Origin: 34-65-8 sp964516135
GTDB lineage: Bacteria > Pseudomonadota > Alphaproteobacteria > Sphingomonadales > Sphingomonadaceae
Length of the DNA stretch: 28,620 nt
Reading direction: 5' to 3'
Assembly (NCBI GenBank): GCA_964516135.1
Contig: CAZEWN010000026.1
Coordinates: 1 to 28,620, forward strand
The translations under genes were made by a program, and so were the position numbers. The notes under the pieces are model-generated. The model was not told the DNA's origin, did no database searches, and was given only the letters and a program-made list of their open reading frames with translations. Below, piece after piece: positions 22,262 through 28,620 of the stretch. Position 1 is the stretch's first letter. Every line of letters begins with the position of its first letter.

Positions 22262-22918
22262 ATGCGATACGCGCTCATCGCGACCGCCTTTGTCGTGGCG
22301 ATCTGTTTGCCAACACTGGCGGCCGCGAATGACGACGGCTTCGAGCTATGGCTGAATCCATCGGCAAGCGTTGCTGTGGACGAGAATACCAGCCTCGAAA
22401 TTGAAACTGCGCAACGCTTGCGGAGCGCCGCCGATGGGCGTTCCGACACGTACTTCACGCGTGCCTGGGTCAATCAGGACTTCTCCGAACAGTTGACCAT
22501 CAGCGCGGCGCTCGAGCGCCGGATTAACGATGGCGGTTCGGACGAGACGAGGTTCATCCAGCAACTTTCGTCGCGCCACGGGATAATCCGCACCAGGTTG
22601 CGGCTTGAGCAGCGACTGGTCGATGGCGCCGACCGGATGGGCTTGCGGATCCGTCCCCGCCTTGGCGTAGCGGCCCCGCTCGATGAAAATGGCCGCTGGT
22701 CGGTTAAAGCCGACGCTGAACTGTTCCTGACCTTGCGCAGCAACAATGTTGGCGGTCAGGGGGGCTGGACCGGCATCCGCACGCAAGCCGGATTTGCCTA
22801 CGAAATATCCGATCGACTTTCGCTCGGTGTGGCGTACCTGAGGCAGCAGGATTTTGCCGACGGGGGGCCCGATACAGTCGGGCACGCGCCGATCATCGGG
22901 ATCGAGTATGCTTTCTGA
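22262..22918 (+). CDS. DUF2490-type outer-membrane protein
   Basis: This 218-residue protein has a signal peptide at about 1-22 (MRYALIATAFVVAICLPTLA). The mature protein begins DDGFELWLNPSASVAVDENTSLEIETAQRLR, the W-x-N/P plus alternating-strand pattern I associate with DUF2490 barrels. Repeated amphipathic strands follow (AALERRINDGGSDETRFIQQL, RTRLRLEQRLVDG), ending GIEYAF with terminal Phe. An AGGGGG site precedes the ATG at 22262; an earlier in-frame start would only lengthen the signal region. Function of the family is unknown. It ends 9 bp before SbtA, so the two are co-transcribed, tying an outer-membrane barrel to bicarbonate uptake. Confidence 0.8.
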   Translation: MRYALIATAFVVAICLPTLAAANDDGFELWLNPSASVAVDENTSLEIETAQRLRSAADGRSDTYFTRAWVNQDFSEQLTISAALERRINDGGSDETRFIQQLSSRHGIIRTRLRLEQRLVDGADRMGLRIRPRLGVAAPLDENGRWSVKADAELFLTLRSNNVGGQGGWTGIRTQAGFAYEISDRLSLGVAYLRQQDFADGGPDTVGHAPIIGIEYAF

Positions 22919-22927
22919 GACAAGATC

Positions 22928-23890
22928 ATGGATCAGCTAACCACCACGCTCCTGTCCGCGCCGATCCTCTTCTTCGTGCTTGGCGCGTTGGCGGCGGCGG
23001 CGCGCTCGGACTTGTCCGTGCCGGAGACGCTGGCGAAGGGAATGTCGCTCTACCTGATGGCGGCAATCGGGCTGAAGGGCGGGGTCGAAGTCGCCAAGGC
23101 CGGCATTGGGCCTGACCTTCTGGCCGCGCTTGCCGTGGGCTTCGCGTTGAGCGCTGCCATCCCCTTCTGGGTTGCGCCCATGCTGGCACGCGTCGGCGGG
23201 CTCGATCGGCTGAACAGCGGCGCGGTCGCGGCCCATTACGGCTCGGTCAGCGTCGTGACGTTCGTGACCGCGAGCCAGGTCTATGGCGAGGCGGGATTTG
23301 CCATTGCCGGTTTCATGGTCGCGGTCCTGGCCATGATGGAAACCCCAGCCATCCTTTCCGGCCTGTTCATCGCGCGTCGGGAGAGCGGGGCGTTCCTGTC
23401 GCGCGAACTGGTTCGCGAGGTTGCATTCAATGGTTCGGTCGTGCTTCTGCTCGGCAGTTTCCTGATTGGCATTGTCATCGGGGAACAGGGTTTTCAGCCG
23501 ATCGCGCCGCTGTTCCAGGCCGGTTTTACAGGCGTGCTGTGCCTGTTCCTGCTGGACATGGGCCTGATCGCGATGCGGCGGATACTCCAGTCGCGATCGC
23601 TGACCCTGCGCCTTGCCATGCTGGCGGTCGTGTTTCCGTTGGTCAACGGATCGCTCGGCATCATCGGAGGGACCCTGATCGGCCTCGACACGCCATCGAC
23701 CGCCGCGCTGGGTATTCTCGCCGCAAGCGCATCGTATATCGCTGTGCCCGCGGCCATGCGCCTGTCGTTGCCACAGGCCGATGCGGGGCTTTACCTGGCG
23801 ATGTCATTGGGTGTTACTTTCCCGTTCAATATCGTCATCGGAATACCGCTGTTCCGGTGGATGGCCGAAACGACGAGGGCTGTGTTGTGA
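22928..23890 (+). CDS. sbtA: SbtA-type sodium-dependent bicarbonate permease
   Basis: This 320-residue membrane protein has about ten predicted helices and conserved SbtA landmarks: GLKGGVEVA at 48-56, AAHYGSVSVVTF at 101-112, METPAILSGL at 137-146, ASASYIAVPAAMR at 266-278 and LGVTFPFN at 294-301. The first and fourth belong to the two inverted half-domains whose crossovers hold Na+ and HCO3-. SbtA in cyanobacteria is a high-affinity Na+/HCO3- symporter of the inner membrane. Relatives occur widely in proteobacteria with less experimental work. It starts 9 bp after the DUF2490 gene and overlaps sbtB by 4 bp (GTGA). The family call is firm; bicarbonate as substrate is supported by the adjacent sbtB and putative carbonic anhydrase. 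Confidence 0.92.
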   Translation: MDQLTTTLLSAPILFFVLGALAAAARSDLSVPETLAKGMSLYLMAAIGLKGGVEVAKAGIGPDLLAALAVGFALSAAIPFWVAPMLARVGGLDRLNSGAVAAHYGSVSVVTFVTASQVYGEAGFAIAGFMVAVLAMMETPAILSGLFIARRESGAFLSRELVREVAFNGSVVLLLGSFLIGIVIGEQGFQPIAPLFQAGFTGVLCLFLLDMGLIAMRRILQSRSLTLRLAMLAVVFPLVNGSLGIIGGTLIGLDTPSTAALGILAASASYIAVPAAMRLSLPQADAGLYLAMSLGVTFPFNIVIGIPLFRWMAETTRAVL

Positions 23891-24198
23891 TCGAAACCAC
23901 TCCCCGCGAACGCATCGAGGTGCTTGTCGACGCGCCGCTCGCCCCCCGGCTGGTCCGGTTGTCCGAAACGGCGGGAATAAGCGGCCACACCCTCATCCGT
24001 ACCGAAAGCGGGCGGGGGCGCCATGGCGAATGGTCGGAGGACCTCGTCAGTGGCGCCACCGCCAAATACATCTTCCTGGCTATCGCCAATCAGGATCGGG
24101 CGGACCGGTTCATGGAACTCATCGCGCCGCTCCTCGAAAGCCATGGGCTCATCGTGCTGCGCTCGCGTGTCGACGTGATCAGGCCCGAACGTTTTTGA
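23887..24198 (+). CDS. sbtB: SbtB-type PII-like regulatory protein
   Basis: This 103-residue protein starts at a GTG overlapping the sbtA stop. It has the PII-like ferredoxin fold pattern: strand RIEVLVDAPLA, helix ARLVRLSETAG-like APRLVRLSETAGISG, strand HTLIRTESGRG, a short T-loop (GRGRHGEWSEDLVSGATAK), strand YIFLAI, helix and the last strand LRSRVDVIRPERF. SbtB trimers bind adenine nucleotides and block or tune SbtA. The GRGR piece at 42-45 matches the GxGxR segment of SbtB T-loops. The protein ends just after the core and lacks the C-terminal CGPxGC redox loop found in many cyanobacterial versions. It is the last gene of the operon. The family call depends on both sequence and linkage to sbtA. 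Confidence 0.85.
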   Translation: MIETTPRERIEVLVDAPLAPRLVRLSETAGISGHTLIRTESGRGRHGEWSEDLVSGATAKYIFLAIANQDRADRFMELIAPLLESHGLIVLRSRVDVIRPERF

Positions 24199-24286
24199 AC
24201 CCACCTACCGTTCCAGCAACCGGGCGCGTGGCTCCGCCGCACCGGAGATCGGGCAAGCCGCGCATCGCCGCCAGGGCGCGCGGAGA

Positions 24287-27200
24287 TCAGAACTTTACCC
24301 TGGCCCCCGCGCGGAACGAGCGGCCATCGTACTCGACGATCCTCGGGACAAGGCCGCTCGATCCGAAGCTTTCATAATTGATCGGGCTGCTTCCGTTATC
24401 CAGCAGGTCGGTCACCGCGACAAACAGTGTCAGTTCGCTGCTCGCGCCGACATCGAAGGTGTAATTGACGGTCAGATCGAGCGATTCGTAAGGACGATCG
24501 TACACCTCGTACAATCCGGTTGATGCTATTTCAGCGTTCGACTTGTCCTGGAACGAGTAGGACAATGTCGCATCGATGCCGTACTTGGTGTAGGTCAATG
24601 CTGCGGTGCCGACATAATTCGGGGCGTTGAAGAACGGCACGTCCAGCTGGATGATCTCACCGGTCAGGGCATCGGTCTTCACATCAATGCTGGCGGAGCT
24701 TCGTTGAAGGGTGAGGTTTCCGTAGAACCCCAGCCCACCGAGTGCGCCGGGCAGCTGGTTGAATTGCCGGACGACCGAGAACTCCACGCCGTAAACATCC
24801 GCTGTGCGTCCGTTTTGCGGCTGGCTCACGTCGATATTGCCGTCGGTCGCGCCATATGCCGCAAGGTCGATGTCGATACCTTGCGCGTCCAGCGCTGCCT
24901 GTAGGCCGGCCACGCCGCCGTCGAATACACCGTCGGAATTATCGAAGATGAAGTTCTTGATATGCTTGTAAAACAGGTTGACTCCGATGAACCCGACCGA
25001 TCCCTGATACAATTCGACGCCGAGATCGAAATTGTACCCGTAGGCATTGTCCAGGTCGGGATTGCCCAGGTCCACCGAGAAGTCGTCGCCCGCGTCACGA
25101 CTGATGCTTTGAGCCGCCGAGAGGAACTGATACTCCGGACGGGCGATCGCGGTATAGAACGCGCCGCGGAACACCAAGTTCTCGTCCGGACGGTAATTGA
25201 GTTGGAAGCGTGGGAGAACTTCGGTGTAAGTGCTTCCCACCGGGGTGCCGGCGATGGTGGTGCTGATGTCCGGCAGGCTCGATCCGGCATCCGCCTCAAT
25301 GTCGATTGATTGATCGACCAGTGTGTTGATGCGGCCGTGTTCCACGCGCGCGCCGGCGATCAGGCTCCAGTCGCCCCATGCAGCCTTGCCCATTGCGTAG
25401 CCGGCGAAGACGTCCTCTTCGATCAGCTCGTCCGACAGCTGTCCGCCGAACGCACCGGCGGGATTGGCTGCGCGGGCGGCGTCAACGGAGCCGAGCCCGC
25501 GATCGATGAACGCGGCGACCCGGGCCGGGTCGAACCGCAGTATCTCGTAGTTCGCGTACTCAGCGATGTTCAGCGGCGCGAAGCTGAAGGTGCCCCCTGT
25601 CAGCAGATCGGTATCGGCGAGGGTGAAAGTGCCCGCTGCGCCCGGGCGAACGGTGCCATCCGGGTCAACGAGGTTGGTGTCCATGAACTCCAGGAAGGTC
25701 TGGGTTCGCTTGGACGTCTCGAACTTGCCGCCAACCGTGATCGTTTCGAGCCAACCGCCGACTTCATATGCCGCATCGAAGCGGCCCGACCAGCGCCGGT
25801 CGCGGGTTTCGGTGAATTCGCTGTCGTTGGACAGAAAACGGAAGAAGGACGGATCGGTCAGCGCTGCCTGGCCCGCGGGTGTCAGGTTGTCGATGTAGGG
25901 CGCGGCGGGGTTGTCGAGGAAATTGATATTGAAGAACCGAACGCCGCTGCGGCCATCCACCTCGATGATCGGTGTCGCCGAGTTCTGGAGACGCTGCGCC
26001 GCGAACTCCACCTCCGATGTGGCACTGCGGGTATTGGCCTGGGCATATCCGGCCTGATAGTTGAACGTCCAGCGATCGACCTCGGTTTCACCGCGCACGA
26101 CGAACGTGTTGTTGGTCGACTTGAAATCCTGGATCGCGCCGCGCGTGCGGATTTCGGGATTGCTCGGCACCCAGTTCGCGAGGCCGCCCTCCGCCACGCC
26201 ATCACCGTTGGCATCGAAGGGCGAGATGAACGGCGCGCCGCTGGCGTTGCCGAGCCGCGTTATGAAGCGGTTCCCCATCCGGTACTCGGTGCGCGATTCG
26301 CTGCGGTCGAACTTGGTTTCGTTGAAGCTGCCGATCAGCGCGATCGTCGTGGTGTCCGAAAGCCTCCAGTCGAGTGCGCCCGTCAACGATAGGTTGTCGC
26401 GGTCGATATCGAACCGCTGCGTACGCAGCGTGCGCAGGCGGAAAAGTTCGGGTGCGGACAGGTCGAAGACGAAGTTCGATGGCAGGTCGCCATCGCTGGT
26501 TGGGAAGAACGGCGTGCCGGTCCCGCTATAGATCGCGCCATTCCGCGAGGTTAGCGCGGGCAGTTCGATCGGGCGCGGCGAAGTGTCGATCTGCAACTGA
26601 TAGGAAGTCGTGTAGCGCTTGCGATAGGCGGCCGAGAGCAGGATCCCGAATTGTTCGTCCGCACCGAAAATCTGCGACACTGTGCCAGCGATGCGATAAC
26701 CTTCGCGCCCGCTGAAGTCGTTATGCGTGCCTTCGGCTGAAAGCTGCCGCAATGGTCGGCGCAATTCGAACGCGGTCGAGGTGGACAGCTCGACCGCGCC
26801 GCCGAGCCCAACACCCTCATGATTGGGCAGCAGCGTTTTGTTGACAACGATCTTTGAAATCGAATCCGACTGGAAGGCGTCGATCGGCACGCGGCGATTG
26901 CCTGCGTTGGCCTCGGCGGAATTCACGCCGTTGATCTTGACGTTGTTGAGCCCTGAATCGAGGCCGCGGATGGAGATGAACTGACCCTCGCCCGACCCCT
27001 CCTGCCGTTCGAATGAAACGCCCGGCAGGCGCCGCATGGCCTCGGCTGCCGTGTTGTCGGGGAAGCGACCGGTCAGATCGGATGACACGACGGTCGCGCT
27101 GTTGTCGAGCGATCGCTGTTCGTTGAGAGCGGCGGCCTGCGCGCCCCGCGCGCCGGTCACGACGATCTCGGCCGAGGGTTCGAGTTGGAAGTCGGTACGC

Positions 27201-27556
27201 GAAGGCGTGCCCGCGACGACCTGAACGGTTTGGGCCGCGCGTTCCAGCCCGATGAACGACACCTCGATCGTATACGTGCCATCAGGTAGCGCGGCGAACC
27301 GATACCGACCGGTCGCGTCGGTGCGCTGGGTGGTACCCGTTTCTGCGATGGTGACAATTGCACCGGAAAGCGCCCGGCCGCTTGCGGCTTCGGTTACGGT
27401 CCCGTCAAGGACGCCTGAATCCGCCTGGGCTGCCGCTATCGTGGCGGGTGCCAGCGGCGAAATCGTGCCGAGGGCGAGGCAGGCCGCTATGGCCCCGAGC
27501 GAGCAATGCCGTGCCGAACGACGACGAATTCGCGATGCGTAAACCCCAGCTGTCAT
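24287..27556 (-). CDS. TonB-dependent receptor with N-terminal carboxypeptidase-regulatory-like domain
   Basis: This 1089-residue receptor has a signal peptide (about 1-43, ending AAAQA), then a CarboxypepD_reg-like beta-sandwich at about 47-125 (SGVLDGTVTEAASGRALSGA, TDATGRYRFAALPDGTY). A TonB box follows at 130-135 (EIVVTG), then a plug with MRRLPGVSFERQEGSGEG, FISIRGLDSGLNNVKINGV and GGAVELSTS. A large barrel ends in the terminal Phe of ARVKF. This layout is typical of sphingomonad and Caulobacter receptors for carbohydrate or aromatic ligands. A GGGAGAG site precedes the ATG. It is divergent from a FadR-type GntR gene with candidate operators between them, and convergent with the bicarbonate operon. 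The ligand is unknown; sugar-acid control by the regulator would be one guess. Confidence 0.95.
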   Translation of the reverse strand: MTAGVYASRIRRRSARHCSLGAIAACLALGTISPLAPATIAAAQADSGVLDGTVTEAASGRALSGAIVTIAETGTTQRTDATGRYRFAALPDGTYTIEVSFIGLERAAQTVQVVAGTPSRTDFQLEPSAEIVVTGARGAQAAALNEQRSLDNSATVVSSDLTGRFPDNTAAEAMRRLPGVSFERQEGSGEGQFISIRGLDSGLNNVKINGVNSAEANAGNRRVPIDAFQSDSISKIVVNKTLLPNHEGVGLGGAVELSTSTAFELRRPLRQLSAEGTHNDFSGREGYRIAGTVSQIFGADEQFGILLSAAYRKRYTTSYQLQIDTSPRPIELPALTSRNGAIYSGTGTPFFPTSDGDLPSNFVFDLSAPELFRLRTLRTQRFDIDRDNLSLTGALDWRLSDTTTIALIGSFNETKFDRSESRTEYRMGNRFITRLGNASGAPFISPFDANGDGVAEGGLANWVPSNPEIRTRGAIQDFKSTNNTFVVRGETEVDRWTFNYQAGYAQANTRSATSEVEFAAQRLQNSATPIIEVDGRSGVRFFNINFLDNPAAPYIDNLTPAGQAALTDPSFFRFLSNDSEFTETRDRRWSGRFDAAYEVGGWLETITVGGKFETSKRTQTFLEFMDTNLVDPDGTVRPGAAGTFTLADTDLLTGGTFSFAPLNIAEYANYEILRFDPARVAAFIDRGLGSVDAARAANPAGAFGGQLSDELIEEDVFAGYAMGKAAWGDWSLIAGARVEHGRINTLVDQSIDIEADAGSSLPDISTTIAGTPVGSTYTEVLPRFQLNYRPDENLVFRGAFYTAIARPEYQFLSAAQSISRDAGDDFSVDLGNPDLDNAYGYNFDLGVELYQGSVGFIGVNLFYKHIKNFIFDNSDGVFDGGVAGLQAALDAQGIDIDLAAYGATDGNIDVSQPQNGRTADVYGVEFSVVRQFNQLPGALGGLGFYGNLTLQRSSASIDVKTDALTGEIIQLDVPFFNAPNYVGTAALTYTKYGIDATLSYSFQDKSNAEIASTGLYEVYDRPYESLDLTVNYTFDVGASSELTLFVAVTDLLDNGSSPINYESFGSSGLVPRIVEYDGRSFRAGARVKF

Positions 27557-27594
27557 GTCACTCTCCCACCCCAGGCATTATTGGCCTTGCAATA

Positions 27595-27651
27595 TTGGTC
27601 TGTCCACTCCCGCGCGCCTTGTCAAGGAAAGACGAGGTTTTGCCTGACCAA
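27595..27651. promoter_or_regulatory. Two candidate FadR/GntR operators in the TonB receptor-GntR gap
   Basis: TTGGTCTGTCCAC at 27595-27607 and TTTGCCTGACCAA at 27639-27651 each match 11 of 13 positions of the palindrome TTGGTCTGACCAA, a typical TGG-N5-CCA site of FadR-type GntR regulators. The centres are 44 bp apart, about four helical turns, so dimers would sit on the same face and could loop. Both lie in the 191-bp divergent gap. A TTGACA on the minus strand (27625-27620) has no well-spaced -10. Binding is inference. Confidence 0.5.
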
Positions 27652-27747
27652 TTTTTGCGTGAAAAGGGAAAAAGAGCGGGGAAAGTTGCGCGATTGCCCC
27701 CGTTTTCAATCCGAAGAATGCTGGCCTTTCGTGCCGGGGAGGGGTAG

Positions 27748-28539
27748 TTGGGCGAGCGGCCGTCCGCGCCTGCATGGAGAAGGATTATTCCGAAGCCGCT
27801 GCGTCTCTATCAACAGGTCGCCGAGCAGATCGCTCGTCGGATCGCGGAAGGAATCTACCCACTGGGCAAGCGGCTTCCGGCCGAGCGGGAGCTCGCGGTG
27901 GAGCACGCCGTCAGCCGCCCGACAATCCGCGAGGCGATCATCGCGCTCGAAATGGAAGGGCTGGTCGAGGTTCGACTGGGGGCCGGGGTATTCGCGGTGA
28001 CCAGGCCGCAGTCGAACCGCGCGAAGCTCGACCTCGATGTCGGCGCATTCGAACTCACCGAGGCGCGGTTCCTGTTCGAAGGTGAGGTCGCCGGGCTTGC
28101 CGCGCGCGTCGTGACCGACGAGCAGCTTGCGGAGATCGACGCCCTGCTGGGTCAGATGGAACTCGCGGTCGAGGCGGGCGACAACGAAGGTGCCGAACAG
28201 ATTGACCGCGAATTCCATCTGGCAATCGCCCAGGTGACGCGAAACAGCGTGATGATCGCGATGGTCGATTACTTCTGGGAAGTCCGCAACCGTAGCCCGC
28301 AATGCCTTCGCATTTTCGGCAAATCGCGTGACAAGGGCACGATGCCAGGCGTGGACGAGCACAGAGCCGTGCTTGAAGCCATGCGAAAGCGCGATTCAGC
28401 CGCGGCCAGGTCGGCGATGCGCGCGCACCTCACCAAAGTGCTGGATTCCCTTCTCGAGGCGACCGAGACCGAAGAGCTGGAACGGGTGAAGGCGATGTTG
28501 CACGAACGCCGCCGTCGGGTCGACAAGCTGGCAAGCTGA
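27748..28539 (+). CDS. GntR-family transcriptional regulator, FadR/FCD subfamily
   Basis: This 263-residue protein has a winged helix-turn-helix at about 18-85 (YQQVAEQIARRIAEGIYPLGKRLPAERELAVEHAVSRPTIREAIIALEMEGLVEVR), the GntR signature. It also has an all-helical FCD ligand domain at about 100-235. The metal/ligand residues of FCD are present: D153 and H157 in DREFHLAI, H205 in DEHRAVLEAM and H227 in AMRAHL. The start is a TTG with a GGGGAGGGG site just upstream; the ATG at 27774 is out of frame. FCD proteins usually sense carboxylated metabolites such as sugar acids, lactate or acyl groups. The divergent 1089-residue receptor gene is the obvious target. The effector is unknown. Confidence 0.92.
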   Translation: MGERPSAPAWRRIIPKPLRLYQQVAEQIARRIAEGIYPLGKRLPAERELAVEHAVSRPTIREAIIALEMEGLVEVRLGAGVFAVTRPQSNRAKLDLDVGAFELTEARFLFEGEVAGLAARVVTDEQLAEIDALLGQMELAVEAGDNEGAEQIDREFHLAIAQVTRNSVMIAMVDYFWEVRNRSPQCLRIFGKSRDKGTMPGVDEHRAVLEAMRKRDSAAARSAMRAHLTKVLDSLLEATETEELERVKAMLHERRRRVDKLAS

Positions 28540-28568
28540 CGGGCACGCTAGGCGCCGCCATCGCCCCA

Positions 28569-28620
28569 TCACCAGTTCCACATGGTGCCGTCTTCGAGTC
28601 TTGCGACGGGCAGTTGTCGT
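28569..28620 (-). CDS. C-terminal end of an unidentified protein
   Basis: Reading the minus strand from the window edge gives an open frame of 17 codons, RQLPVARLEDGTMWNW, then TGA at 28571-28569. Third positions are GC-rich as in the neighbouring genes, and the spacing to the convergent GntR stop is 29 bp. It is too short for a family call. A non-coding explanation remains possible. Confidence 0.4.
   Translation of the reverse strand, partial: RQLPVARLEDGTMWNW

Noticed and set aside
24199..24286. Terminator hairpin or small gene between sbtB and the TonB receptor
   Set aside because: The gap is GC-rich but shows no clear stem-loop with T tract and no frame with a start and ribosome site.
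1..28620. CRISPR array, insertion sequence, prophage or tRNA gene
   Set aside because: No regularly spaced direct repeats, transposase motifs, integrase genes or tRNA-like cloverleaf were recognised.

Overview
The window is high-GC DNA with an alphaproteobacterial, sphingomonad-like character (Novosphingobium/Sphingobium/Sphingopyxis type). This is inferred from gene content: two large TonB-dependent receptors, a dense accessory catabolic cluster, many ATGA/GTGA start-stop overlaps and several non-ATG starts. No rRNA, tRNA or taxonomic marker is present, so the genus is not established.

Region 1 (1-18200) is a catabolic island for a probably sulfated, probably aromatic or polycyclic organic anion. 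A partial FAD-dependent oxidoreductase diverges from a TetR regulator. A plus-strand run then encodes an SRPBCC-MDR fusion oxidoreductase, a Tat-type sulfatase, a two-domain extradiol dioxygenase-like protein, a DhlA-type haloalkane dehalogenase, a TonB-dependent receptor, a BASS-family symporter and a LysR regulator. A convergent minus-strand run (15039 to 10686) encodes a second extradiol-type protein, an FAH-family hydrolase, a cytoplasmic-looking sulfatase and a glutathione transferase. From the same divergent promoter region, the plus strand encodes a third sulfatase and the two subunits of a 3-oxoacid CoA-transferase. A coherent reading is outer-membrane uptake, desulfation, inner-membrane uptake, hydroxylation, ring cleavage, hydrolysis and CoA activation. 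The substrate cannot be read from the sequence.

Region 2 (18253-20634, minus) is a two-component system. A single-domain response regulator lies downstream of a hybrid-looking sensor kinase. The kinase keeps the rear of a CHASE3-like sensor, a membrane helix, HAMP, PAS, HisKA and HATPase, but it has lost its front end. An out-of-frame GAF-like fragment sits directly upstream, so the gene looks like a broken or chimeric kinase.

Region 3 (20803-24198, plus) is the most striking part. It is a compact five-gene operon with a secreted COG4337-type protein that I read as an iota-class carbonic anhydrase, an OmpW-family barrel, a DUF2490-type outer-membrane protein, an SbtA-type sodium/bicarbonate permease and an SbtB-type PII-like regulator. 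It looks like an inorganic-carbon acquisition module in a presumed heterotroph, with no carboxysome or Rubisco gene in view. Two strong hairpins lie between its first three genes.

Region 4 (24287-28620) holds a 1089-residue TonB-dependent receptor with an N-terminal carboxypeptidase-regulatory-like domain. It diverges from a FadR-type GntR regulator, with two candidate operators between them. The last 52 bases look like the 3' end of a further minus-strand gene.
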